From the NCBI RefSeq assembly GCF_009827305.1, contig NZ_WTYJ01000004.1, forward strand, positions 62,001-126,000: DNA of 64,000 nt. The letters run 5' to 3'. The notes under the pieces are model-generated. The model was given only the letters and a program-made list of their open reading frames with translations, was not told where the DNA came from and did not search any database. Positions 42,871 to 51,519 of the stretch are shown here, one piece after another; within the stretch, counting starts at the first letter, position 1, and every line of letters begins with the position of its first letter. This stretch comes from Croceibacterium xixiisoli. Lineage in GTDB: Bacteria; Pseudomonadota; Alphaproteobacteria; Sphingomonadales; Sphingomonadaceae. The position numbers and the translations under genes were made by a program.

Positions 42871-45069
42871 ATGCAGCAGGATATTCGCGGAAGCGGTCGC
42901 CCGATCATGGGGTCAGCAGCGGGCGCAACGGGGCCCCTTCAGTTATGGGGCGGGGTCGAATGCACGATCAACCGGCTGGCCGACCGTTATGTCGATCAGA
43001 TCGTCTTGAGCGGCCACGACAGGCGAAGCGACGATATCGACAGGCTCGCCACCCTCGGGATAACGGCCCTGCGATATCCGCTGCTGTGGGAAAGCTGCGC
43101 GCAGGCCCCCGATCCACAAGCCTGGTGGGCATGGCACGATGCCAGGCTGGAACGGCTTTGCGCGCTTGGCATCCGCCCGATCCTGGGCCTCGTCCACCAC
43201 GGCAGCGGCCCACCCGCCACCAACCTTTTGTCGCCCGGCTTCGTTACCGGCCTCGCCGAACACGCCCGCCAGGCGGTGCAGCGATACCCCTGGGCAGAGG
43301 ATTGGACCCCGGTCAATGAACCTTTGACGACGGCGCGCTTTTCCGCGCTGTACGGCCACTGGTATCCTCATCTGCAGAATGAACAGGCATTCTGGAATGC
43401 GCTGCTGACGCAGGTGGAGGCGATCCGCGCGGCAATGGTTCAAGTGCGACAGGTCAACGCTGGTGCCCGACTGATCCAGACGGAGGATCTGGGGACCACC
43501 ACCGCCACCCCGGAACGGCAGGTGCAGGCCGATTTCGACAACCAGCGGCGATGGGCATCATGGGATATGCTTGTCGGCCTGCTCGTCCCTGGCCACCCCT
43601 TGTGGGATCGGCTGGCCGGCATGGGGTTTTCAGACCGTCTGCAGGCCCTTGCCCGGCAGCGCTGTGCACCGGACATTCTGGGCATCAACCACTATCTCAC
43701 CAGCGATCGGCACCTCGACCATCGGCTGGATATGTATCCGCCGCACACCCATGGGGATAGCGGTGCCGGGCCCATTGCCGATGTGGCAGCCGTGCAGATC
43801 AGCCATGAATCGGCAGGCATGGAAGGCGCATTGCGCGCCTGCTGGGATCGTTATCGGATTCCGATGGCGCTGACCGAGGTGCACAATGGCTGCACCCGCG
43901 AAGAACAGCTGCGCTGGCTGGTCGAAGCCTGGTCGATGGCCGGGCGGCTGCAGGCGGAGGGGATCGGCATTCATGCGCTGACGGCCTGGAGCCTGCTGGG
44001 CTCCCACGATTGGGACAGTCTGCTGACGCGGTCCGACGGGCATTATGAAAGCGGCGTTTTCGATGTGCGCAGTCATCCTCCACGCGAAACAGCGCTTGCG
44101 CCTGCATTGCGGCATCTGGCGAACGGGGGGCTGCCCGATCACCCGACCCTGCGCCATGCAGGCTGGTGGAAAGGGCATGCTCTGATCGGCCATACGGATG
44201 TTGGTGCAGCGGCAGGCGGGATGGTGGCCGCAACCAGACCCCTGCTGATCGCCGGCTTTACCGGCACCCTGGGGCAGGCTTTCGCCGGCGCTTGCCGTTT
44301 GCGCGGCATCGATCATGTGATCACGCGGAGGGATCAACTGGATATCACCGATCCTGCATCGATCGGCCGGATACTCGATGAACTCAATCCCTGGGCTGTC
44401 GTCAATGCAGCGGGCTGGGTCCGGGTTGACGACGCCGAACGCGATCCTGCCGCCTGCATGGCGGCCAACCATGCCGGCGCCCTGGCACTGGCGGACGGCT
44501 GCGCCTTGCGTGGCATACATTATACGGCGTTTTCCAGCGATCTGGTGTTCGATGGCCTGCTGGAACGCCCCTATGTCGAAAGCAACGCGACGGCGCCGCT
44601 CAGCATCTATGGCCGCAGCAAGGCGGCCATGGATGCGGCCTTGTCCTCATGCGGGCAAAGGGCGCTGGTTATCCGCACGGCTTCATTCTTTTCCCCGTTC
44701 GATCAGCACAATTTCGCCGTGCATCTGATCAGTGCGCTCCGCTCAGGGGAACGCTTCCGCGCCGCCGCCGATTGCTGGACTTCGCCGACCTATGTGCCCG
44801 ATCTTGTCCGCACCACGCTGGACCTGATTATCGATGACGAAGCCGGCTTGTGGCATGTGGTCAATGATGGCGCGGTCACCTGGACTGATTTTGCCATGCA
44901 GATCGCCGATGCGGCAGGCCATGACGGGCGGCTTGTCCTGCCCACTCCGATGCGTGACATGGGCTGGTCGGCCCCGCGCCCGCGTTACGCCGCCATGACC
45001 AGCGAACGCGGGGTGCTGATGCCGAAGCTGACGGGCGCGATCGAACGGTTCGCCGCAGACCTTGGGTAG
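42871..45069 (+). CDS. Fusion of a family 1 glycoside hydrolase and an RmlD-like reductase
   Basis: About 732 residues. The N-terminal ~430 are a GH1 (beta/alpha)8 glycosidase with WGGVECTINRLADRYVDQ, the acid/base Glu in TPVNEP (E150) and the nucleophile region MALTEVHNG (E336). Residues ~455-730 are an extended short-chain reductase like dTDP-4-dehydrorhamnose reductase: GFTGTLGQAF (nucleotide site), VVNAAGWVRVDDAERDP, FSSDLVFDGLLERPYVES, and the Tyr-x-x-x-Lys pair in YGRSK. Both halves appear intact. The start is uncertain: ATG at 42871 or 42907, neither with a clear ribosome site. It probably remodels a surface sugar together with the divergent glycosyltransferase-mutase fusion. Confidence 0.9.
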   Translation: MQQDIRGSGRPIMGSAAGATGPLQLWGGVECTINRLADRYVDQIVLSGHDRRSDDIDRLATLGITALRYPLLWESCAQAPDPQAWWAWHDARLERLCALGIRPILGLVHHGSGPPATNLLSPGFVTGLAEHARQAVQRYPWAEDWTPVNEPLTTARFSALYGHWYPHLQNEQAFWNALLTQVEAIRAAMVQVRQVNAGARLIQTEDLGTTTATPERQVQADFDNQRRWASWDMLVGLLVPGHPLWDRLAGMGFSDRLQALARQRCAPDILGINHYLTSDRHLDHRLDMYPPHTHGDSGAGPIADVAAVQISHESAGMEGALRACWDRYRIPMALTEVHNGCTREEQLRWLVEAWSMAGRLQAEGIGIHALTAWSLLGSHDWDSLLTRSDGHYESGVFDVRSHPPRETALAPALRHLANGGLPDHPTLRHAGWWKGHALIGHTDVGAAAGGMVAATRPLLIAGFTGTLGQAFAGACRLRGIDHVITRRDQLDITDPASIGRILDELNPWAVVNAAGWVRVDDAERDPAACMAANHAGALALADGCALRGIHYTAFSSDLVFDGLLERPYVESNATAPLSIYGRSKAAMDAALSSCGQRALVIRTASFFSPFDQHNFAVHLISALRSGERFRAAADCWTSPTYVPDLVRTTLDLIIDDEAGLWHVVNDGAVTWTDFAMQIADAAGHDGRLVLPTPMRDMGWSAPRPRYAAMTSERGVLMPKLTGAIERFAADLG

Positions 45070-45103
45070 GTGGCCGGCTGTTCCGATCTGCCATGGGTTT
45101 CCG

Positions 45104-45277
45104 TCAATCGGGCGGCGGCGGCAGATCCCCCGGGGTACGGCCGGGCTTTTCGTCATCGTCGGGATCGGCATCGGGTGCATCATGGGGCGGGTCTTCTTGT
45201 CCGGGTTCGACAGGTGGTGCATCGGGCGCACCCTGCGGGTCGATCGCGTCCGGGCGTGATGAAGAGTCTGCAGCCAT
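45104..45277 (-). CDS. Small acidic Pro/Asp-rich protein
   Basis: A 57-residue product, MAADSSSRPDAIDPQGAPDA and onward, almost entirely Asp/Glu/Pro/Ala and predicted disordered. AAAGGAA precedes the ATG at 45277. No family is recognised. It converges on the GH1-RmlD gene and is divergent from the second Crp/Fnr gene. Small acidic disordered proteins are common in stress regulons of this group. The composition could also come from a chance frame, so confidence is moderate. Confidence 0.5.
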   Translation of the reverse strand: MAADSSSRPDAIDPQGAPDAPPVEPGQEDPPHDAPDADPDDDEKPGRTPGDLPPPPD

Positions 45278-45334
45278 GGAAAATTCCTTTCGCCTGATCA
45301 GCGAATGGACAGACGTGGGGTTCCCATGCGGCCC

Positions 45335-45359
45335 GGAACTGGCTTTCCCGCCAAAGGTT
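45335..45359. promoter_or_regulatory. Symmetric GGAAC-N17-GTT motif, possible EcfG (general stress) promoter
   Basis: The plus strand reads GGAAC, 17 bases, GTT. The minus strand reads the same because the site is palindromic at its ends. GGAAC-N16/17-GTT is the known EcfG pattern of alphaproteobacteria. It lies between the small acidic gene and the second Crp/Fnr gene, which are divergent. The motif is short and could be chance. Confidence 0.3.
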
Positions 45360-45467
45360 CCAGAAGACAGGGTCATCGAAAGACCCTTCATTCAGCCTCA
45401 GATACGGCGGCCGTTTTCGCTGGCCGGCAGATTTTCTGCAGGCACTTGCTGATAGGGAAGGCCGCTC

Positions 45468-46199
45468 ATGGCACTCGTCGTCGATACTCCCGTCATGGCA
45501 CCGATGGTGCGCAAGCTCTGCCTGTGGCAGCCCCTCAGTGATGCAGACAAGCGAGCGGTTCTCGATCTTCCCCATACCCTGCGCTCGTTCGATGCCGGCA
45601 ATTATCTGGTGGAGGAGGGGGACAGCAGATCCGACTGCTGTCTGCTTCTGTCCGGCTATGCTTTCCGGCAGAAGGTCGCGGGTGCTGGTGGACGGCAGAT
45701 TCTGGCGATGCACATCGCGGGGGACGTGGTGGATCTGCAGAACTCCCTCCTGCGCAGGGCGGATCACAGCGTGCAGGCGCTTTCCGCCGTTCAGGTGGCG
45801 CTGATCCCGCGGGAAGCCATTGTCGCGCTGGCTTTCAGCCGCCCAGGCGTCGGCCTGGCCATGTGGTATGATACGCTGGTCGACGGTTCGCTTTATCGCG
45901 AATGGATGACCAATATCGGCCGGCGCGACGCCCGCACCCGCATTGCCCATCTGCTATGCGAATTCGGTTCACGGCTGGAGGCTGTCGGGTTGGGAAGCAC
46001 GGCCGGTTACGAAATGCCCATGACCCAGGAACAGATTGCCGATGCCACGGGGCTGACCACCGTGCACGTAAATCGCATATTGATGGGGCTGGATCGTCAG
46101 GGGCTTACCCAGCGGACCCGGCGATCGGTGATCATCCACGATTGGGATCGTCTTTGCGACGTCGGTGATTTCAGCCGCGACTATCTGCATCTGGACTGA
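45468..46199 (+). CDS. Crp/Fnr-family transcriptional regulator (second of two)
   Basis: A 243-residue paralogue of the gene at 39552: sensor beta-roll (RSFDAGNYLVEEGDSRSDCCLLLSGYAFRQK, MHIAGDVVDLQNSLLRRADHSVQALSAVQVALIPREAI) and a C-terminal helix-turn-helix (MTQEQIADATGLTTVHVNRILMGLDRQGL). Fnr cluster cysteines are absent. The recognition helix GLTTVHVNR is the same as in the first regulator, so the two should see the same DNA sites. AGGGAAGG precedes the ATG. Downstream lie a tiny membrane protein, a metallopeptidase and the Mfd-like helicase. Confidence 0.92.
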   Translation: MALVVDTPVMAPMVRKLCLWQPLSDADKRAVLDLPHTLRSFDAGNYLVEEGDSRSDCCLLLSGYAFRQKVAGAGGRQILAMHIAGDVVDLQNSLLRRADHSVQALSAVQVALIPREAIVALAFSRPGVGLAMWYDTLVDGSLYREWMTNIGRRDARTRIAHLLCEFGSRLEAVGLGSTAGYEMPMTQEQIADATGLTTVHVNRILMGLDRQGLTQRTRRSVIIHDWDRLCDVGDFSRDYLHLD

Positions 46200-46224
46200 C
46201 GCATTCCGCAGCGGCGCGGACTGA

Positions 46225-46323
46225 TTATACGAGCGATCGGACCAGCATCACCAACCCACCCACCAGCAGAATGAACATGCTGGCGACGGCGGCAAAAAAG
46301 ATCAGCTCTCCGGAAAGCTTCAT
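46225..46323 (-). CDS. 32-residue single-helix membrane protein
   Basis: A short gene of 33 codons including stop. The product starts MKLSGELIFFAAVASMF and continues as one hydrophobic helix with a basic end (VRSLV). GGGGAG lies five bases before the ATG, and the only candidate box C is centred 57 bases upstream. It has the look of small stress-induced membrane proteins that bind a larger partner. It is convergent with the second Crp/Fnr gene and lies 103 bases after the end of the metallopeptidase gene on the same strand. Confidence 0.65.
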   Translation of the reverse strand: MKLSGELIFFAAVASMFILLVGGLVMLVRSLV

Positions 46324-46373
46324 GCCTCTCCCCTCTGTAAGAGAATGATGCAGCGCGGTCCGGGGAACGACAA

Positions 46374-46387
46374 TTATCATATGTTAA
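46374..46387 (-). promoter_or_regulatory. Candidate Crp/Fnr-type box C (TTAAC-ATAT-GATAA)
   Basis: On the minus strand, one mismatch from TTAAC-N4-GTTAA, 51 bases before the 32-residue membrane protein gene. The flanking bases (ATTAAC...) agree with boxes A and B. Confidence 0.45.
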
Positions 46388-46426
46388 TTAATGCAAAAAT
46401 TCTTGCCTTTTGCCGAATTCAACGGG

Positions 46427-47539
46427 TCATGCCGCCGATGACAGGTGGATCACGGGCGGGTCTTCTGCGCGGACGCGTTTGATCAGCTTTTCGACATAGC
46501 CGAGCTTGGCCACGATCACGTCGGACAGATGGAACGGGTAGAGGTCCGCCTGACCCATCGACCGATTGATGGCGTTCATGGCGAAGGACAAGGGCTCCAT
46601 CGCGCTGGCCAGTTCCTGAATATCGGCATGATAAGGGTCGAAGTCGACATCGACTTCTAGGCCCACGCTGTCCCCCGGCAGGCAGCGCAAGGACAGGTCG
46701 AAGCCCCCGGCCGTGGCCAGAACGTCGACGATGTGAAGATAATGGGCAAAGGTTTCGGCAAAATCCTCCCACGGATGCATCGTCGCGTAATAGCTGACGA
46801 AATCATCCGTCCAGATCCGCATGCCGTCTGCCGAATAATGCGCTTGCAGGGCCTTTTGATAGTCGGCGGTCTCATCCCCGAACAGGGCGCGAAAGGCGGT
46901 CAGTTCGGCGCTGTCGTGCTCGATGAAGCGTGACCAGTAATAATGGCCGACCTCGTGCCGAAAATGTCCCAGCAATGTCCGATAGGGCTCGCCCATGGCA
47001 TTGCGGATCCGTTCTCGTGCGGCGTCATCGGCCTCGATCAGGTTCAGCGTGATCACGCCGCCATCATGGCCGGTAAATATCTCGGGCGTGCCGGCCTGCT
47101 CGGCCGCCGCATCATACAGGAAATCGAACACCAGGCTGGCATGGGCCTTCCCGGGCTGGGCGGTGTTTTCCATTGGCAGACCCAGCTTGATCAGCTCATG
47201 GAACAGCCGACGCTTCGCTTCCTCGATCTTTGCCCAGCGGGCTGGCACCGACGGGGCGGACAGATCCGGGATCGTGCGATTGTGCCGGCAGGCGCGGCAC
47301 AAGGTGGTGGGCCCGCCGGCATCGACCAGCCAGTTGCAGATCTGATAATCATTGTTGTTGGCGCAGGCCCAGACAGGGGCATCACGCCCGTCGCCATCGC
47401 GCCAAACGGTGGCTGCGTCGGCCAGGAACCGGAAGGCATCGATCTCCGGATCATAGCCCAGAGTGGCCTGGCAACCCGGACACACGCGGACCTCGAAATG
47501 GTTCAACCGGCGGCAATTGGGGCAGGCGTGCGGGCGCAT
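46427..47539 (-). CDS. Putative zinc-binding metallopeptidase with N-terminal zinc ribbons
   Basis: A ~370-residue protein. The first 30 residues form a zinc ribbon (CPNCRRLNHFEVRVCPGCQ), with a second Cys set further on (WACANNNDYQICNW...LCRACRHN). The peptidase domain has HFRHEVGHYYW (H-E-x-x-H) and a downstream EDFAETFAHYLHIVD, the layout of the DUF2248 'putative zinc-binding metallopeptidase' family. The substrate is unknown; relatives often sit near stress or virulence regulators. The start at 47539 sets the zinc ribbon at the N-terminus; an ATG at 47578 would add 13 residues. It is divergent from the Mfd-like gene. Confidence 0.85.
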   Translation of the reverse strand: MRPHACPNCRRLNHFEVRVCPGCQATLGYDPEIDAFRFLADAATVWRDGDGRDAPVWACANNNDYQICNWLVDAGGPTTLCRACRHNRTIPDLSAPSVPARWAKIEEAKRRLFHELIKLGLPMENTAQPGKAHASLVFDFLYDAAAEQAGTPEIFTGHDGGVITLNLIEADDAARERIRNAMGEPYRTLLGHFRHEVGHYYWSRFIEHDSAELTAFRALFGDETADYQKALQAHYSADGMRIWTDDFVSYYATMHPWEDFAETFAHYLHIVDVLATAGGFDLSLRCLPGDSVGLEVDVDFDPYHADIQELASAMEPLSFAMNAINRSMGQADLYPFHLSDVIVAKLGYVEKLIKRVRAEDPPVIHLSSAA

Positions 47540-47640
47540 GGACAGTTCCAGTGATGTGTGGCCCCTCAACCCGTTCATCGCTCAAGCGATCCCGTTGATC
47601 GATGTTGCAGGGTCAGGAACCCCGGACTGATCCGGGAGTA

Positions 47641-50600
47641 ATGCGGAATCCCAACCTGCAGCATCGCTTCAAGATGTTCGCGACCATTCAGGACATGCAG
47701 ATGACGGCCGCAGCCAAAGCCATCATGGCGCTTCCGCCAGCCCCCGCACAGCCAGGCGTGGGTGAAACCGTCATCCAGCTGGCGAACCTGCTGCAGGACG
47801 ACGATGTGCTCCATGCGGCTGTCGATGAATCTCAGGCGGCTGCTGTCGCGCTGGCGCTGGCCGCCGCTATGCCCGATGCGACCGTGCTGCTTTGCCCGGG
47901 CAGCGATGCCTTGCCGGGTGACAATGGTCCGGCGTCGCCCGCCAATATCGGCATGCGTGTCTCGGCCCTGCGTGAAATCCGGCAAGCCTCTGCCCGATCC
48001 CCCCGCACGCCGATCGCCTGCATCACCACCGGCGAAGCGCTGGCGCGGCTGTATCCGCCACCCGCAGCTTTCGACACCGCGCCGCCCCGGATCGCCGTGG
48101 ACGCCCCATGCGATCTGACGCAGCTGTTCGAACAGCTGCAGGAAACCGGCTATCTGGTCGATGATCGGGTGGATGAACCGGGGGAGGTGGCGCTGCGTGG
48201 GCAGGTGCTGGATGTCTATCCGGCAGACGCTGCCATGCCGCTCAGGATAGAGGTGGCGGACGGGATCGTTGCATCGATCCGCTTCTACGACCCTGTCGAT
48301 CAACGCACCGTGGAAACCTGCGACAGCCGGGAACTGGGCCGGGTGGCCGAACCGCCGCTCGATGGTGCGGGGGTCGCGCTGCCGGTGCATCTGCCGCAGG
48401 CGCGGATCGTGCTCGCGGCGGGCGCCGACGACCGCCGGAAGCGCTTTCTCGCGCTTGCGAAGGATGCGGAGGCGCGCCGCCCTAAGCGCGCCCTGGTTGA
48501 TGTCGCCGGTCCAGCAAGCTGGAAAAAGGCGCTGGCCGGGCGCGACCTGCTGGGTCTGCAGCGCCAAGCGGATCCGCCGCCCCGTTTCGTGGAAGCAAGG
48601 CGGCCGATGGCCCGGTTCCGGGACTACGCGCAGCAGGCGATCGCGGACGGCAGAAGGATTGCCCTGCTGGGCAGCGAACGGGATCTGCGATTCCTGTGCC
48701 GGCGCGCGGCCAGAACGCTCAAGACCGATGTCACCCGCGTCGCTTCCTGGCGAGAGGTGGCGGAGGCAAAACCGGGCCAGGTGCTTGCTCTGGCAATGCC
48801 GGTGGACCGGGGTTTCGCGCTGGACGATCTCATGGCGATTTCCGCCGCCGATCTTCTCGGCAGTCGCGCCGAACGCGCAGAGCAAGGTGAAAGAACCGCT
48901 GATACCGCGCTGCTCGCACTGGAAGATATCCGGCTGGGTGATGTGGTGGTTCACGAAGATCACGGGATCGGCATCGTCGGCGGCCTGCAGCCCATGCCCG
49001 CAGTGGACGGGTCCGAAACCGGCGATGGCATTGCCCTGACCTATGCCGATGACGGGCTGAGACTTGTGCCCGTGGCGGAGGCTGATCGTATCTGGCGCTA
49101 TGGCGCAGAACCCGATGCGGTCACGCTGGACAGGCTTGACGGCAAGAGCTGGGAAAAACGACGCAAGGCCATCGACGCTGCGATTGCCGAAAGCGCCTCG
49201 GCGCTGACGGCTTTGGTTGCCGCGCGCAAAGACCGGGCTGCCCCGGTCCTCGAACCGGCCGCCGATGCCTATGAACGCTTTGCATCGGGCTTTGCCTTCA
49301 CCGAAACAGCCGATCAGGCGCGGGCCATTGCTGCCGTGCGCGATGATCTGGCGTCCGGAAAACCGATGGACCGGCTAATCGTCGGCGATGTCGGCTATGG
49401 CAAGACCGAAGTCGCGCTAAGGGCCGCCGCCCTGGCCGCACTGGCAGGACATCAGGTCGCCATCGCGGCGCCGACCACCGTCCTCGTCCGCCAGCATCTG
49501 GAAACGTTCACCCAGCGGTTCGACGGAACCGGCATTGCCGTGGCCGGCCTGTCGCGCCTGTCCACTCCGGCCGAAAAGAAGCGGGTCAAGGCCGGTCTTG
49601 CCGACGGCTCCATCGGTATCGTGATCGGCACCGGCGCCATCGCGGGCAAGGATGTCGTCTATCGCAATCTGGGTCTGGTCGTGATTGACGAAGAACAGCG
49701 GTTCGGATCGGCGGACAAGGCGCGCATGCGCGATCTGGCCGATGGGCATGTGCTCACCCTGTCGGCGACCCCCATCCCGCGCACGCTGCAGAATGCGCTG
49801 ATCGGCCTGCAGCAGATTTCGGTCATCGCCACACCGCCGGCGCGCCGGCAACCGATCCGCACCTCGGTCAGCGCATTTTCGCCGGACCTTTTGCGCATTG
49901 CCCTGTTGCGGGAAAAGAGCCGCGGGGGGCAAAGCTTCGTGGTGGTGCCCCGCATAGAGGACATGGCGCCCCTCGCCGAAAAGCTGGCCCGGCTGGTGCC
50001 GGAACTCGAACTGCTGCAGGCCCATGGCAAGATGGCCGCCACCGCCATCGACGAGGTGATGGTCCGCTTCGGGCGGGGCGAGGGGGATGTGCTGCTGGCG
50101 ACCAATATCATCGAGGCGGGCCTCGATGTGCCACGGGCCAACACCATGATCATCTGGCGCCCGGATCGCTTCGGCCTGTCGCAACTGCACCAGCTGCGCG
50201 GTCGCGTCGGCAGGGGCGGCAGGCGCGGCCAGGTGTTTCTGCTCACCGAAGAAACCGCCGACCTCGCCCCGCGCACGCTCAAGCGCCTGCGCACGCTCGA
50301 AGCCTTCGATCGTCTGGGCGCAGGTTTTGCGATCAGCGCGCGCGATCTCGACATGCGTGGCGCCGGCGATCTGCTGGGGGATGAACAGGCCGGGCATATG
50401 AAGCTGATCGGCATAGAGCTGTATCAGCATCTGCTTGAATCCGCACTGCGCGCGGCGCGTGGAGAAGACGTGGAACGCTGGACGCCCGAACTCAACATCG
50501 GCGTCGCCGGTTGCCTGCCGGAAGCCTGGCTGCCCGATGAGGAAATCCGGGTGACCCTCTATTGCCGCTTGGCCCGGCTCGAAACGGCAGAGGGGCTGGC

Positions 50601-50895
50601 CCTCTTCGCCGAAGAGCTGGAAGACCGCTTCGGCAGCTTCCCTCCCGAGGTCGACATGCTGCTGCGGGTGGCAAGGGTCCGGCTCGCCGCAAGAGAGGCC
50701 GGCATCGCCCGCATCGATGCTGGCCCCGCCGCCATTGCCCTGACCCCAAGGCCCGGCTTTTCCGGTGGCGATCTGCCAGACGGTGTGGTGCTGAAGAAGG
50801 ACCGGCTGGTTTTCAGCGATCCGATCGAGGATCCCCACGCAAGGCTGGAGCGCTTGGAAGATCTGCTGGCGGCGATGGCAGAGAGGGCCGGTTGA
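47641..50895 (+). CDS. Mfd-like DEAD/DEAH helicase (transcription-repair coupling factor paralogue)
   Basis: About 1084 residues. The N-terminal part has a reduced UvrB-homology module (ETGYLVDDRVDEPGEVALRGQVLDVYP). It is followed by an RNA-polymerase-interacting CarD-like domain (EDIRLGDVVVHEDHGIGIVGGL), then a RecG/Mfd motor: Walker A GDVGYGKTEVALRAA, DEEQRFGS box, SATPIPRTLQ, NIIEAGLDVPRANTMIIWRPDRFGLSQLHQLRGRVGR, and a C-terminal TRCF domain. Sequence and first-domain changes differ from standard Mfd (~1150 residues), so this is probably a second copy; the canonical gene is not in the window. It may remove stalled RNA polymerase under special stress. The exact start is uncertain (47641, 47674 or 47701). 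Confidence 0.85.
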   Translation: MRNPNLQHRFKMFATIQDMQMTAAAKAIMALPPAPAQPGVGETVIQLANLLQDDDVLHAAVDESQAAAVALALAAAMPDATVLLCPGSDALPGDNGPASPANIGMRVSALREIRQASARSPRTPIACITTGEALARLYPPPAAFDTAPPRIAVDAPCDLTQLFEQLQETGYLVDDRVDEPGEVALRGQVLDVYPADAAMPLRIEVADGIVASIRFYDPVDQRTVETCDSRELGRVAEPPLDGAGVALPVHLPQARIVLAAGADDRRKRFLALAKDAEARRPKRALVDVAGPASWKKALAGRDLLGLQRQADPPPRFVEARRPMARFRDYAQQAIADGRRIALLGSERDLRFLCRRAARTLKTDVTRVASWREVAEAKPGQVLALAMPVDRGFALDDLMAISAADLLGSRAERAEQGERTADTALLALEDIRLGDVVVHEDHGIGIVGGLQPMPAVDGSETGDGIALTYADDGLRLVPVAEADRIWRYGAEPDAVTLDRLDGKSWEKRRKAIDAAIAESASALTALVAARKDRAAPVLEPAADAYERFASGFAFTETADQARAIAAVRDDLASGKPMDRLIVGDVGYGKTEVALRAAALAALAGHQVAIAAPTTVLVRQHLETFTQRFDGTGIAVAGLSRLSTPAEKKRVKAGLADGSIGIVIGTGAIAGKDVVYRNLGLVVIDEEQRFGSADKARMRDLADGHVLTLSATPIPRTLQNALIGLQQISVIATPPARRQPIRTSVSAFSPDLLRIALLREKSRGGQSFVVVPRIEDMAPLAEKLARLVPELELLQAHGKMAATAIDEVMVRFGRGEGDVLLATNIIEAGLDVPRANTMIIWRPDRFGLSQLHQLRGRVGRGGRRGQVFLLTEETADLAPRTLKRLRTLEAFDRLGAGFAISARDLDMRGAGDLLGDEQAGHMKLIGIELYQHLLESALRAARGEDVERWTPELNIGVAGCLPEAWLPDEEIRVTLYCRLARLETAEGLALFAEELEDRFGSFPPEVDMLLRVARVRLAAREAGIARIDAGPAAIALTPRPGFSGGDLPDGVVLKKDRLVFSDPIEDPHARLERLEDLLAAMAERAG

Positions 50896-50945
50896 CGCTG
50901 GCGGCCGGGATGGGCGTCATCATGCCCAAACGGTTGCGGGCGATG

Positions 50946-51314
50946 TCAGATCGTCGACAGCCAGGGTGCGGATGCCTTGCGCACAGAGCTTTGGCCGATC
51001 TCGAAAAGATTGCGCCTTTGTCCGCCAGCCGCATCGCGCGATGCCAGGGGATGGCTCAGGTCGGAAACATCGCACCCAGGCGCTATCTGGGGCAGAAGAT
51101 GCTCAACGCTGGCCAGCGCAAGGCCAGGCATTTCCCCGCCCCACGGATCATGCAGGGTGAAGGACACCAGATTGCCCATGCTCCCGGTCAAGGCCCAGCC
51201 ATGCTCGGCAAACGCCGCCTGCAGCCGCTCGAAATTGTCGGGCGTATGGGCCGCCACGTAGCGATCGAGAATGGCGTGGGCCTGTGTCCGGAACCGATCA
51301 ATCAGGTCGGCCAT
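50946..51314 (-). CDS. Conserved-looking protein of unknown function
   Basis: A 122-residue protein beginning MADLIDRFRTQAHAILDRYV, with a central GWALTGSMGNLVSFTLHDPWGGEMPGLALASVEHLLPQIAPG segment. No family is recognised and there is no signal peptide. It converges on the Mfd-like gene. Codon use agrees with its neighbours. It may be a member of the cluster or the next core gene. Confidence 0.55.
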   Translation of the reverse strand: MADLIDRFRTQAHAILDRYVAAHTPDNFERLQAAFAEHGWALTGSMGNLVSFTLHDPWGGEMPGLALASVEHLLPQIAPGCDVSDLSHPLASRDAAGGQRRNLFEIGQSSVRKASAPWLSTI

Positions 51315-51519
51315 CGTGCTGAAAATCCCTTGTGCAGTCCGCCGCGTGAATCGCGGTCAAGCTGTCAGATCGAAGCAGGTGTCAAAGCCGTTCCCCGATT
51401 TCTCCCGTTTTGCGACGACGCCCATCGGGTGGGAGACGAACGGAAGCAGCCCAGGCGGCTGGGTATTGAACGGGGTGGCAAACCGTTCCACCATCGCCAG
51501 AGGCAAGGGAGCAGGCGAG

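Noticed and set aside
46364-46385. GGAAC...GTT as an EcfG promoter next to box C
   Set aside because: The spacing is 14 bases, not 16-17, and the strand points away from the small membrane protein gene.
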